Of a stretch of 64,000 bases of DNA, positions 22,843 through 35,667 are shown piece after piece. The stretch spans positions 9,810,501 through 9,874,500 of the forward strand of contig JAHQIY010000001.1 in assembly GCA_019054805.1 (NCBI GenBank). The letters run 5' to 3'. The stretch comes from Brachionus manjavacas (Eukaryota; Rotifera; Eurotatoria; Ploima; Brachionidae). How positions within the stretch are numbered: position 1 is the first letter of the stretch; each line of letters begins with the position of its first letter. Under the pieces are notes generated by a model. That model did no database searches and was not told the origin of the DNA. It worked only from the letters and a program-made list of their open reading frames with translations. The translations under genes and the position numbers were made by a program.

Positions 22843-25800
22843 TACATTCTAAACCCGCCCGCGTATATTGGAACGGTCTCTTAGACCACCCATCTAAATT
22901 TAAATTTGGTTACTTAACGGGTCCGCAAAAATAACGGACCAAAACCCGCCCATTTAAAGCTGTCAGGTTAAAACGGTCACAGTCGCGGTTTTGGAAAATT
23001 TTGATCAACATCGTCTAAGGTTTGGTCACATAAGGGTGCATAATTTTTTTTCACATTTTTGACAATCTAGATTTGAAAGTTAATTATTAATTACGTTCTG
23101 ATATTTTAATTTATTTTTAGAGATTTAATTTTTGGATGCAAAATAAAATTTTATTTAAATAAATCAATTTTTTTGAAAACGTTGAATTGAAGGCAAAATA
23201 TTGAAAAAAAGATTTAATATTTTTCTAATTTGTTTCATAAATTGTTAACCCTATTATTATCAAAAATTAACATAAAAAAAACTTGAGCTTTTAAATATTA
23301 AAGCTTTTATTTTAAAAGTTGCTTTTACATAATCAATTGATAAGATTGAATTTTATACTTATTTACTTAAAATTTAATTAATCAAATAAAGCAATTATGC
23401 TGTAAGAAACTCAATCATTTAAAAATATTACATAATCAAAAATCTTATAATAAAAAATATCATTTTTTATGCAAATTTTTCTCTAAATTTGTCTATTTTA
23501 ATTTTCAAAATATAAAGATTAATCGGTTTAGTGAATGCTACATTTAAATTGGATGTCCCTAAAAAGCCTGCTAATTTCTTGAATCTGGTTACAATAGAAA
23601 ATGATTTGAAGTCACTTTGAAGGCTTTTCAAAAATAAAGTTTTGTGCATTCAATTTTTTACAAAATCTGGAATTTCCCCAAATCCATTAATCTGTTAATT
23701 TTTTTTTTTTAAATGTTGACTTTAGATCAAATAAGAAAATGTAAATTTTTAATTAAAAATGAAAATTTAATATCGAAATTTTTGCTCAAATTATCAAATT
23801 AAATATTACCTTAAAATGACCAAATCATTTTTTGGTTAACAATATTAGAAGATACATTTTCATTTTAACGCTAGTTTAAAATTTTAGAAAACTAAATAAA
23901 ACATCGATCCAGTGAATGAAATATTTCATTTTTACACAATTTTTATATATTAACTGATTAACTTATCAATGGATGACTTTGATAAGAATTTGTCAACGAA
24001 AAAATAGTTGGTGTTTATAAAATTCCCATTGCAAATTTTTAAATCATGCCCAAAAAATTAATATCCGACTTTAGATGATCTTCATTGTAATTAAAATGAA
24101 CTATTCCGTTTATTTTGATTCATAAAATCCAAAAAATTAAAAACACTGAAAATTAAAACTTCAATTGATTCAATTCAAAAATTAACCGAACTATTTGGTT
24201 ATAATTTATTAAAAATGTCAATAATATTTGAAGGAAGATTTTAAGAAAACATTTAAAATGTGAATATAAAAAACAACAACATAAAATAAAATTTTTAATT
24301 TTGATTCACTTTTTATTAGTTTTATTTACATTCTATATATTTCTTCAATCCTCACCTAAAACATTTTATATGTTTTGAATTAACACTTAAATAAAATATT
24401 TATCTTGGAAAGAATGAAAAGGTTTGTGTAAAATTTTTTATTTGTTTTTTCTTTAAATTTTCTGGTTACTAAAAATAATAAAATATTTGAATTAAAAAAA
24501 AAAAAATTAGTTATATTATTATGTAGTTAAATTTAAAAAAATTTAAATTTAAATATTTATTAAAAAAAGAACTATTAATTTTGAAAAAGTGCTAAATTAA
24601 GTCATTTGATTTTTTGATGACCGAGAAGAAGCTAAGAAACTGTGTCAAGTCTATTCTTGAATCATGTAATTTTTCATGATGAATGATTGATTCAAGAATA
24701 GAAAAAATATTTTTAAAAAAGAAAATAAATAAAAACTTTATTGATTGTTTTTAAACACTGATAAAAATATCAAGAGTTTATTATTGATCAAAAACTTTTT
24801 ATTTATTTTCTTTTTTAATAGAACTAACTGCAAAAGAATTTACAACAACAAGACCAAATGAATTCAGCTAAAGAAATTTATTTTAAAAAATAAAAATTAT
24901 GCAATCTATAATTTGTTCTTAAAAGTTTTCTCTTCATCGAAAAAAATTCCGATCAATTAGAAGTCGATGTTTTTGTTCAAGGGTGCTTTAAGCTTTAACA
25001 AACTTGAATTAGAATCTTCCAAAATTTCAATCTTGTTTGGCATTCATAAATTGTCAAAGAATTTTATTCAATCTAAAATCTAAAAATTTATTCAATTGAT
25101 TTAAATTTTAGACAAATTTTTCGAATGTTATTTTTTTTACAATTTTTTTCAAGATCCAATCTAAGAAACCTTGAATGCAGTAAAATATACAAATTTTGTT
25201 TGGCATGAGACTTAGGCTTCAAGCTTGACAGATTTTGAATAAACCTCAAAGAAAATTTCAATTAAATTATATAACTTATTGTTTCAGAATTCAAGCCACA
25301 CAAAAACTTAATTCATTTTCAAAAATAAAACGAATTCCAAGAGTGTCTGTCTCATAACTTAACTTCAAATTATCACTTAAATACACAAACATTTTAAAAT
25401 TAAATCCTTTTTAGTAACAAGTTTTATTTTGCATTATACTTTTATTTATAATAATTCGAGTTTTTGTCAAAAATTTAATTGTTGTTTAGCAAACGAATTA
25501 TTTTATTAGGTGTCACATATTTAGCCAGCTTTCTAAAATGATCCAAATATATTCAAAAATAAGCTCATAATTAAACTTTTTGAATTTAAGGACACTCCGT
25601 ATTTAAAGGTGATATCTCATTAATATTAATTCACTTCCCTCTATTTAAATAAAAAAAGTTTTATTAAAACCAGCTTTCTATTGCATAACTTTTATATTAA
25701 ATGCAAACTGAATTTCAATAGCAATTTTTGATCTCGTCTTCTTTTAATAATTTAATTCAAAACTAGACGTTTTGGTTAAATACATACGAGGCTATTAAAA

Positions 25801-27342
25801 TTTAAAACCTTTTTTTTGACAAAAAAAAATACTTTATTGATTGTAAATAATCAAAAATAAAGTTTGCTTTAACGCTTTCTCTACGTTTTTTGGTCAATTT
25901 TCTATTTAATTCAAATATTTATTTATTTCTAATTTAGATCGTCTTTTAACAAAATTTTTTTATTTTTTAAATAAAACGTTTATTAACAAAATAATTCAAA
26001 ATTCGATTTTAGAACAGCTAGAAATTTATCAAAAGTTAGAATGCGAAGTGTTTGGAGTGAAGTTGTACACATAATTCCATTTTATCATTTTATCTTTGCA
26101 GGAACATCAAATTTTGACTAGATCTTTTTCATTAGTTTGAGTGTAATGTTTCTCTTAAGTACATTTAATTGATTGCATCAACAATTCAAGGTTTTTTTTG
26201 TTAAAATTTTTTCGTATTTTTAATCAGGAAAAAAATGTAAAATTTTGATATAAATCTAAAAACTGTTTATTATTCGATAAAAATGATGATTTTTTAAACT
26301 GATGCAATCACTTCAGACGAAAGAGAATATTTTATCAGAAAGGAATTTATAAAAAATGATAATTTTACTAGACAAATTCTTCAACATTTATTCGTATAAA
26401 TGAAACATCTTGAAAAGCTCGTTGTTACCTAATAAAATTTATGCGGAGTTTCTTTATTTCGTATCTTAAAAAAACTCACATAATTTTAAACATTTTCGGC
26501 TAAAAATTCGTTTTAAATAATAATTAAGCATAATTATTTTGAAACTTTATTCAAAAATTAAACAGTCCCATTTGTTTTACCCATTTTTTTTCAAATCGAA
26601 AAAAAATTATCACAAGAATTGCAAAAGCTAATGTAACATTATTTAAGTAATATTTTTATTTATAAAATTTCTGTAGCATAATTCAAACCCTAGTAACATG
26701 GGCCAAAATTTTTCTTTGCTGAAAAAGAAGGAATTTTATATCTCTTTGGATTGCTTACAGTAATTCGTTCATGTGATTTTTTTTTTCGATAAAGCAATCT
26801 TAAGTAACATTGATACTAATCTTGAAAATAATTTTAGAATTAGCATAAAATATAGCTCTAGGAACCAGTATTTAGCTGTATGATTCCATCGTTTATGTTT
26901 AAACAAAATATGATATAATGTTTCAGCAAACATATAAAAATAATTTAATTTAATTATTAATTTTTTAACTCAGTTTATTATTCAATGTAGTATCCTCGAG
27001 CGATAAGGTTATTGACGAACGCCTAAAAAATTATTTAATAATGTAAGAAAGTTTTTCAGCATGATTCCCACTTTTAAATTAAATACCAAGTGTAAAAATG
27101 CAGTTCATACTTTTGACTTAGAATTTCATCTTGGTATTTGTTTAAATTTAGAAAGTTTAAAAAATTTTATTTAAAAAAAATTATTCTCATTTTTTCTATT
27201 AATAAAATTCTTAAATTTAAAAGCTTAATTTAAATTTAATTAGATTATTTTGGTCTAAGAGTCAATCGACCAATTTTGTGGTTAATTTAATTTGATTTTT
27301 TTGTTTTTTTCTTATTTTTTTAAAATATGAGTTTATGAAGTA
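22843..27342. other. AT-rich intergenic stretch
   Basis: No gene seen. A GC-richer patch at about 22850-22990 contains related strings (cgcccg.., aacggtc.., gggtccgc) that resemble others at about 22378-22440 in inverted sense (gaccgcccgttt, taacggacc), so the LINE tail and the inverted repeat may sit inside an older inverted-repeat element. Two perfect hairpins at 24650-24817 are listed separately. Confidence 0.45.
24650..24817. repeat. Two adjacent perfect inverted repeats (15 bp and 22 bp)
   Basis: First: TCTATTCTTGAATCA (24650-24664) pairs exactly with 24688-24702 around a 23-nt loop. Second: a 22-nt arm at 24714-24735 (an A-rich run with G and T breaks) pairs exactly with 24796-24817 around a 60-nt loop, which itself holds a TGATA/TATCA mini-stem. 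Both arms are AT-rich, so chance is less negligible than the lengths suggest. There is no coding sequence nearby. Confidence 0.6.
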
Positions 27343-28103
27343 ATGGTCAAAAATACAATTCCAGTTGATAAAGTAGTTTTTTATTAGATTTTATTGCGAT
27401 CAAAATTTTCTTTTTATTTTTAAGGTTATTCTAAAACTAATCTATGTTGCCGGTAATGACCAAGCAGGCAGAGAATTTCATGTCTTGCCAAGTCTTACTG
27501 GTAATCAATTAAGTTCAGAATATTCTGTTTAATTTTTTAAAATGTTAAATTTATAGCTGCTCAAATAGCCCAGCAAGTTTATGACGAATGGCCTCAGGAA
27601 TGGCAAGCAAACAAAGTCGAGCGAGCCGAAGTTTTACGTTTAATATACCAAGGCAGGTTTTTACATGAAAATGTCACCTTAAACTGTAAAAAAATTGATG
27701 ATTTAAAATATTTTATTCTTCATTTTAATTAAAGCTTTAAATATTCACGCAGGACGAAAATGTGTTATGCATCTCGTTCCGAGAGAGAAAATTCCTCAGC
27801 CAAATATAGGTTTGTATATGATATTTTAATTTTAAAAATTCAATATCATGAAACTAAAACATTATCATGATGTTTAAGTTTTTAGTTTAATTAAATATTT
27901 AACCAATATCAAAAATCGATTCATTGAAATTTGAAAAAAGCTGAAATTATTTTATTGATTTTGCTCTATTTAAAAAGATAGATATAAGTGAAAATAAAGG
28001 AATTATCTATTTTATTATATAATTTTTGTAATTTTAAGACAATTCGAATAAAGAAAAAATTCATCAATCCGAAACTGGTTGCTGCATGTGTTCAATAATG
28101 TAA
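27343..28103 (+). CDS. UBL3: UBL3, membrane-anchored ubiquitin-fold protein, five exons, 124 aa
   Basis: Exons: 27343-27372, 27425-27500, 27557-27685, 27735-27809 and 28039-28103; total 375 nt with all phases closing. The protein starts MVKNTIPVDK, then the ubiquitin fold (about residues 11-100) with the diagnostic strings EVLRLIYQGRFLHENVTL and VMHLVPREKIPQPN. Human UBL3 has the same length class and layout. The C-terminus ends CCMCSIM: Cys121 begins a CAAX-type box (C-S-I-M), so prenylation is expected, and Cys118/Cys119 are candidate palmitoylation sites. Family members sit on the plasma membrane and sort proteins to extracellular vesicles; they are not conjugated like ubiquitin because they lack the Gly-Gly tail. 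The first coding exon is only 30 nt and was chosen because it restores the conserved N-terminal length; it is the least certain part. The last introns are 49-229 bp. Confidence 0.93.
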
Positions 28104-28786
28104 ATCGAGTGATCGAAAACGCAACCATTTAATTATTGAAAAAATTGAATTTTTTATTTTGATTAAAATATATAAAACAGTATCTATCATTTTCAATAAA
28201 TTAAAAAAAATCATGTCACCGGCTTTTCGATACAAAATTTAGTAATGATAAAATGATCGATATTCCACCGCTTCATTATTTCAACAACTGAATGGTTTTT
28301 GTAAAATAATCTACGATTCAAATGAATATGTATCAAAATTGTAAAATATCAGCCAAAAAAATAAAGTTTAAACAAATTTTTTTCTTCTTTTTAATTTTTT
28401 ATTTAATAAAAAAATATTTAAATCTTTTTTTATTTTATAATAGTTCAACAGATTCGAAAAACTCTACGTAACTACCTCTGAACAAAAAAAAATTAAATCA
28501 AATAAATTCAAGGCTATTTTTAAAAGTCAAACGTCGCTTTATTTTATTACTAATTGAGAGAAATTTTAATCTCTTTTATCATAATTTAATTTCTTAATTA
28601 ATTTTTTTTTTAATTGCTCTTATAAAGAACCCAAAATTAAAATAATAAAGAGATAATTAATTCAAAATAAATAAAAAATTTATTTTTAAAAACAAAATTA
28701 AAAAAAATAATTTATCAATTTAATAAATTTTCTTCTTTTGCAAATCAAAATGATTTAAGACTTATTTCAAAAAACTGTAGTTAAAG

Positions 28787-31014
28787 TTAATCCATTTTGA
28801 TATTAAAATAAATATATCTAATAAACTTCAAACTTGTGTAGTATCCAACTGTTCCCAACATTAGACAGAAAATATAGCATGTCAAAAAAGTATACCCAAA
28901 AAACTGAAGTGTTTGCAGACCACCTGACATGTTGCTTCTCTTAGCGAAGAAAAAAATCGCATAAGCTAGGACAAAAAGACCAGTGGCACTAAATAATAAT
29001 CAATTAAATAAATATTAAAAAAATATACTTATTTACCCCGAAGTTAAAATTGAACGCCACCACCATCTGTAATCCTCCGAGGCCAATTGGAAATAAGTCA
29101 AAGAAATCGAAATACATGCAGTTACGCTCAAGAGAATCACAAAAACTATTCCCAAAATTCCGTAGAGCGTATACTGGTCCCTTCCCCAAAGAGTCGAAAA
29201 AATATAATATAATTCGACACTAATAGCAGAAAAAGGTAAAAATCCTCCTATGACCATGTGAGATAAAGTGCTTCTGTACCAAGGTATTGGTGGTATCTCT
29301 CTGCAAATATTTTTGGTTCTGCATGGGGCGTCAAACGATCCAGATGAATTTTTTCCAATTATACCTCCGAAAACAGTCAAAGGGTATCCAATAACTATCC
29401 ATACCAATCCGAGGACAACTATAGTCGTGAAGGGTAGTGCTTGAGTGCTTCCGTAAGCCCATGCGACTGAGTTGATAATACTCCATGTTAAAAAGAATGG
29501 AACAGTGTACAAACAAGCTGTAAGATTTATGTTCCAAACCCACTTTTCACCATTCATTTGACGATAATTTTTTGAACTCACAAATCCAGCTATTCCTGAT
29601 GTCAACGCGTAGAGCAAAAACGCGGCCGTATTTAGACTTCCGTGTCTATGGACATTGAATAAACCAAGCATTGCCATTAATAGAATTCCAAAAGCCAATA
29701 CTAAAAACTGTGTGCCTACACCTAAAATTGAACAAAATAAAAGCTTATGAGATGGAAATCTGAAAACATCATTGGAAATTAATTTCCATCCATAATCTTC
29801 ATCGTCCAAAGACTCTTCTCCTTCAGCATTATAACGCAAAAAGTCGTTTTTTAAGACTCTTGACTTGATTTGAAAAAAAGTTAGACAAAAATTTCTAAAT
29901 TCATTCTAGCTTACCAAAATAATGACTACAAAACCGAGTAGAAGAAAAACTAAAATTATTGAATTAATAATTGAAAGCCAGTGAATCTTTAATTTTTTTT
30001 TAATTTTTAGTAAATCAAAACGGTTGATTAATTTTTACCTCTAGAGTTTTTGGAAAAAATCCAGTTGAACGGAGCAATTTGCCTCGATTTTGGAATGTAA
30101 TACTTGAAGTGTTTTTTTTTTAATAAAGAATTTATGATTTTGATTAAATTTACTTTGATTTTTCCCAGTTTACGCTGTAAGTGAATGTTAGCTCTATTGG
30201 TGCAATAACATCATCCAACTTAGACGGCGCTCTTTGCTTGGTCGATACATTTGCATAAATAATCTTTTTCAAATTAAAAAAAAAAAATAAAAAAAAATAA
30301 AAAGATTACTCTATCTTCATTATAAAAAAAGTAAAAATCATAATGTGTATAAAGGTATGTATGGTGTGTGTGAGGAATGAGATTTCCTTCTTCTAATTGC
30401 CCGACGAATCCTCTCATTGGAATGTCATCTTTTTTTAAATATTAATAAAAAAGAATTTCAAATTTGATTAAAAAGTATTACCAACTACGAATTCAAAATA
30501 ATACAAGTCCTCTATTGCTAATTTCAATTGTTCGATTTGTTCCTGATTTAAGGTAATGGTACAAAGCTGTGCCGAATCTAATGATTGCTTGAATTTGACA
30601 TTATACATTGACTTGGCCATACGGTCACCATCTAACACTTCGCCCAGTGTTAAACTTCGATGTTCTATCTTAATCATGCAAAATCAGCATGAAAAAAAAT
30701 TTAAAAAAAATTAAATTTATACTTTTTCTGGTCTACATAGAGGCAAGGAATAGAAATGGTATGTTTCATGCTGAAAAATTAATATTTAAACTGTTTAATT
30801 ATAATCATAAATTTAATATTCTAAAGAATTTTAAAAATTTCAAATTTTTAAAATAAATAAAGCCACTTACCGGATTCCAATAGGGTCCAACCTTGTTTAC
30901 GTAGACCTCTACATGGTCTGCATCTTTATATTTAATGGCTTCGCTTGAAATAGATGATGGATTACTGAAAATAATTCCAAGTAAAATAATCGACGTAAAT
31001 TTCAAAGATCTCAT
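28787..31014 (-). CDS. TM9SF1: TM9SF1, nonaspanin membrane protein, nine exons, 590 aa
   Basis: Exons on the minus strand: 31014-30871, 30770-30723, 30668-30482, 30428-30310, 30263-30154, 30102-30039, 29986-29915, 29863-29037, 28988-28787; 1773 nt, all phases close, introns of about 50-100 bp. Residues 1-24 are a signal peptide. The lumenal domain (to about 224) has [23 protein letters not shown] and YYFEFVV, all typical of TM9SF1. Nine membrane segments follow, starting near residue 227. Conserved strings include DVFRFP, GMxNVHRHG-like [39 protein letters not shown] and EDYRWWWRS. The C-terminus KMD fits the KxD/E signal that keeps nonaspanins in the Golgi/endosomes through COPI. The family acts in membrane traffic and protein sorting. 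Length matches human TM9SF1 (606 aa). The stop lies 684 bp from the UBL3 stop, so the two genes converge. Confidence 0.96.
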
Positions 31015-32390
31015 TTCTGGTTCTTTATTTGGGGTATTGTACGCTGATTTTTGAATGAAAACAAATTAAATCAGCCAACAACATAAAAATTTTTTAGCTA
31101 TTTTTTTCTGAAATAATAAAATAAAACAATCAATTTTTTTTCAAGCATACACTTTGGTCGCATATTTTATTAAAATTTTAGAAAAATAATTTCAAAAGTT
31201 TATTTCAAAAAATTGATTTTAAAAATCAAATGATTAAAAAAAATAAATTGATGATCCGTTTCAAACTATTTTCAAATAAACTTATCCAAATACTTCCTAT
31301 TTTGACCAATTTTATAGTCCAAAACCATAAACTTCCAGATACGATATTTGTTAGAAATTATAATTTTTTATTATAAAACATTTTCTCTATTTAACACTTC
31401 TATTTTAAAAAAATACCAAAAATACCTATTTGAAGTCAAGGCTACATAATAAAATAAAGTTAAGATAATTTAGCAAATGACCAAAATTAAGTAGACACTC
31501 ATTAGGCCCATCAAATTAATCAAAACAATCAGCCTTTAAGTAAACTATCTCAATAAACTTTCCACGTTTTCATTTTTTGTCTCTATGAGCATAAGCTTGA
31601 AGAAGAATGCAATACAGCTAAATTAAAGTAAATAGCTTCAAGATATAATTATTGTTTTTGATAATTTATAAAGTAAAAACATTCTTAAAAAATGTTTCTT
31701 ATTTCAATAATAAGAAATTATTCTAAACGAAAATTAGAATAAATCTTACATTGAATCAAATTTAATTTGGCAATTTTTTCAATAAAGTTACTGTTTTTTA
31801 GCATCTTCCAATTCATGAAATCTAGCCAGGTTCGAATTTTTAATATAATAAATAAGTTTTAATTAAGATACACCTGGCAAATTTCAATGTAGCACTATAG
31901 ATAATAAGACTAAAAAAATTCTATTTTGCTTTTGAAATTTAAAATCAAAATTTGCTCATTTTAAGATTGAAGTCATTTTTGTTTCGGGTGTATGCAATGT
32001 AGATGAAAAAGAGAGCTTAAATTTATGCCCAGTATACTTAAATTTATACACAAATTAAAATGAACACAATTACTCCCAGTTTTTAAAATTATTTAATATT
32101 TATTTAATTCTTTTTTTTTACCAAGGTAAATGAAAGTATTTTAAAGACAAATTTGATCATTGAGCCATATGTCTTTTGTTAATCTATTTTGGGAGCTGTC
32201 AAGCCTAAACTATTCTTTAAAATTGGTAAATTTTAGATAATTTAAGACAGAAATTTTTGACTATAAAAACTTTCATTTTTAAGTTTAAAAATTTTATTTA
32301 ATTTATCTTTATATGATTTTAATTGCGTTTATTTAATTTTTGAAAAAAAAATAAGAAATAATTCTTTTTTTAGAATTTTTCTGAGTGAAA
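31015..32390. other. Intergenic region between TM9SF1 and the PGRMC gene
   Basis: The two genes diverge from here, so both promoters should lie in this 1.4-kb AT-rich stretch. No specific motif was recognised. A 'tttttttag' acceptor-like site ends at about 32373, just upstream of the PGRMC start, and could close a 5' UTR intron. Confidence 0.5.
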
Positions 32391-32993
32391 ATGCCAGAAG
32401 CGTTTGCTATGGCCCGACGGTTCTTTGACGATGTCATATCATCTCCGGTCAATATTTTTCTAGTAGGTTTGATCTGCTACTTCTCGTACAAATTGATCAA
32501 AAAAGATAGCACCAAATCGCCGGCGAGAAAAAACTCAAAATCAGAAAATGATTTGGCTAAAATGCCAAAACAAGATTTTACTTTGGAAGAACTAAAGCAA
32601 TATGACGGGATTAAATCCGATGGACGTATTTTAATTGGGGTACTTGGCAAAGTTTTTGATGTTTCAAAAGCGAAAGATTTCTATGGACCGGGCGGTCCGT
32701 ATTCCGTATTTGCTGGTCGCGATGCATCCAGAGCGTTGGGCACTTTTTCTGTGGACAAATCCCAATTTAAAGATGAATACGATGATCTAAGCGATCTGAA
32801 GAGTTCTCAGATGGAAAGTATCAAAGAATGGGAGATGCAATTTTTGGGTATAAAATTTTTGTCTATCATGTCCTAAAATAAATTAATTTTGGAAATTAAA
32901 GAAAAATATCCACTTGTTGGTAATTTGCTAAGGCCTGGTGAAGAGCCCACTGTTTACGAAGAAGAGTCAGCCGAAGTTAAAAAACAACTTTAA
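32391..32993 (+). CDS. PGRMC1: PGRMC1/2-type membrane haem-binding protein, two exons, 182 aa
   Basis: Exons 32391-32847 and 32902-32993 (549 nt, phases close). The start is ATG 32391; an in-frame GTG two codons earlier was not used. Residues 19-36 form one N-terminal membrane anchor. A linker rich in Lys/Ser follows, and then the cytochrome b5-like domain, residues about 62-165. It contains FTLEELKQYDG, KVFDVSKAKDFYGPGGPY and VFAGRDASRALGTF. Tyr98 and Tyr104 correspond to the two conserved tyrosines of human PGRMC1, the second being the haem ligand. The C-terminal exon gives EKYPLVGNLLRPGEEPTVY, again family-specific. Human PGRMC proteins work in the ER with cytochromes P450 and in sterol and haem handling; that role is inferred from the family. 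Whether this is closer to PGRMC1 or PGRMC2 cannot be decided by eye. Confidence 0.93.
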
Positions 32994-33391
32994 TTTTTAT
33001 TTAAATTTTAAGTTTAGAAAAAAGTTGTTTTTTTTAAATTTTTAAAGATATTTTTTTGTCTTAATTTCGCTATAGAAAATCATTTAAATCGACACAATGT
33101 TAAGTCTTAGACTTTATTTTTTCAATTAGTTGGCCTTAAAATAATTAGGCTCAAAGCTTTACATAAATAAAGAAAAATCCATAAAATGACTTTCCATTAA
33201 GATTTAAAATAAATTAGCGAAATATTTTTGTAAATTTTTTTGTGTTTGTAACTGATTTAGTACAAATTCGTTAATAAAATTATTTAATGGAAGTTAAATT
33301 TAAATTTTTTAATTCCACTCACATAAATTGGTTTTGGTATACCAAATGTTATTTATTTAAAAAAAAAAACAAAACAATTTTGCTTTAGAGA

Positions 33392-34594
33392 ATGAGAGAA
33401 GTTCCGCTATCTTTGTGTGAATATGATTTTGTCATCAAAGCATTATCAGAAAATCTAGTGAGTCAAAATTTCGACTTTAAACTAGAATCAATAAAATAAT
33501 TATATTCAAATTAATCTTTTATTTAGAGACTTGACAAAAGAAGTGTATATGACATTAGGGATATAAAAATTGATTTTCTCAAAACAAGAGGCTCTTGTCT
33601 TTTATCAATCGGAAATACTCAGTAAATTAAAAAAATTAAACAAAAATTTAATAATCAAATTTAATAAAGGGTCTCTGCGCAAGTTTCAGCTGAGATAGTA
33701 AAGCCTAAAGACTCGCGTCCAAATGAAGGAATCATAAAAATAAATCTTGACCTATCGCCAATGGGTGCACAACATTTTGAAGTCGGAAAGTAATTAATTT
33801 TGAAAACCAAGAATACAGAATCTTGAAAATATTTATTAAGACAGTCAGAACAAGGTGTTGAACTCAACAGGCTTTTGGAAAGAAATCTCAAGCAGTCACG
33901 ATTCTTGGACATAGAAACTTTGTGTATACGAGCTGGTGAAAAAGTGTGGCAAATTAGAGTTGATTTAAACGTATTAAATCATGACGGAAATATACTTGAT
34001 TGCGCAAATTTAGCTGTTATATGTGCTGTTTCTCATTTCAGGCTACCAGAAGTTTCAGTAACAGGAGATCAAATAAAAATTGTAAATTTTTTTAAGCTAC
34101 ATTCAACACTGATTTTTGCACATTTTTTTAAAGTTTAGTCCAGAAGAACGAAATCCCATTCCATTGATAATAATACATATGCCCATAACTCTTTCATTTG
34201 CTTTTTTTGACCAAGGGTAAAACATTAATCAATAGTTATTTTTGTTTTATCTTTTTTTGATTCAGAAAGTACTTGCTGGTTGATCCCACCGAATTAGAGG
34301 AGAAATGCATGGATGGAAGATTGGTAATAGGCATGAACCGTCATAGAGAAATTTGTACAATGCAACTCACTGGGAATATGCTTTTGCTTAAAGATCAAGT
34401 ATGAATTAAGCATTCAAATTATAATTTTTTTAATTTTGTTTTTTAAGATAAAAAGATGTGTTGATATTACAGCTAATAAAGTTCTAAAAATTACTGAGTT
34501 TATTCAAGAAGAAATTAATAAAAATGTCAATGATCTAGAGAAAAAAAAGAGCATACGAACTTCAAATTTAGAAGAAAAAATGACAATGATATGA
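33392..34594 (+). CDS. EXOSC9: EXOSC9/RRP45, exosome core ring subunit, seven exons, 294 aa
   Basis: Exons: 33392-33457, 33527-33621, 33670-33789, 33841-34081, 34134-34216, 34266-34398, 34448-34594; 885 nt with every phase closed and introns of about 48-70 bp. The protein starts MREVPLSLCEYDFVIKAL and has the RNase PH fold throughout: RLDKRSVYDIRDIKI, LDLSPMGAQHFEVG, DIETLCIRAGEKVWQIRVDL, NHDGNILDCANLAVICA, VSHFRLPEVSVTGD, SPEERNPIPL, LLVDPTELEEKCMDGRL and MNRHREICTMQLTG. These follow human EXOSC9 in order. The subunit is catalytically inactive and helps form the six-member ring that threads RNA to the exosome nucleases, in nucleus and cytoplasm. Human EXOSC9 has a long acidic C-terminal tail (about 439 aa in all); here the protein stops after the helical C-terminus, closer to yeast Rrp45 in size. 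It lies 400 bp after the PGRMC gene on the same strand. Confidence 0.95.
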
Positions 34595-35667
34595 TTTTTT
34601 TTCTTAAAATGCTTTGTTTAAAAATGAAAAAAAATGAATAAAATAACTTAACCAAAACTAAAATTTTTTAATGTAAAAAATCCTTTAAACTAGATCGAAA
34701 ACTGATAAAATATTTTATCACTATAATTTATTTTTGGATTTTGAAATTTTGAAAAATTTATTATTTGATAAAATATTTTAGAAAAGCATATTTCAAAATT
34801 CGATTTTTTTCAAAAATAATTTTCTTACTCTAAATTTGATTTATTTTTTATTTTTGTACAATTTCTATGAATCTTTTATGTTCCTGTGTTATGTAATCTT
34901 CTAAAAATAGAACTGGTTTTGGAAACTTACCATTTTAATAAAATTTTTCAAAACAAGATTTAGTTTATCATCACATTAAAGTCTAAACTTAAAAATAAAA
35001 CTTTCATTTTTATGTTGATGTGTTTAATTTTAATTTTTATCATTTTATTTTTTAGAAAAAAATATAAATGGATTCATTTGACTAAAAAATTCTTTTTTTC
35101 TCTTTTTTTTTAATAGAAAACAATTCTCCAGTCAATTAAAAAATATTCAAAATTTGAAACATTACCTAATTAGTCTTGAAGATTTTTTTAACCAAATAAA
35201 TAAACTGAGTGGAAATTAAAAAACATACAAACATAAAAATACTTTTCAATGTGAAAAAATAATAAAAGTGAAAAAAATAAAGTTATGATCTATTCGCTTT
35301 GCTTTTGAATAAAAAATTAATCTTGACTTTGGCACTTTTTAAACGAGAGTAAAACAAAAATTATTTACCAGACAAAACTAAGCCGAAACCGAGATTTAAT
35401 TTAAAAAAAATAAGAGAGCCATTTGCTGTTTATTTAAGGACAGGTATTAATTGAGCAGTAAATAATATTAAACGGATATTAAATTATATGAGCAGAAAAT
35501 AAATAATTAATAGGACCCAAAAAATAGTTATAACGGTGAGAATAAAAAATGAAAGCGGTAGTAAAAATAAATTTTATTGAACAGAAAAAGTATTTTTTAT
35601 TCAAAGAAAAAGTTTTTAAATCAAGTAACATTTAAAAAAAAAAGAAGTGTAATATGTAGTAGTAGTA
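34595..35667. other. AT-rich intergenic stretch
   Basis: No coding sequence or repeat of note between EXOSC9 and the broken SWIM gene. Confidence 0.5.

Noticed and set aside
32385..32390. GTG two codons upstream as the PGRMC start
   Set aside because: The ATG at 32391 is in frame, is followed by a normal PGRMC N-terminus, and eukaryotic GTG initiation is rare.
27343..34594. Operon or polycistronic unit for UBL3, TM9SF1, PGRMC and EXOSC9
   Set aside because: Strands alternate (+, -, +, +); the only same-strand neighbours are 400 bp apart and functionally unrelated, with no trans-splice signal recognised.
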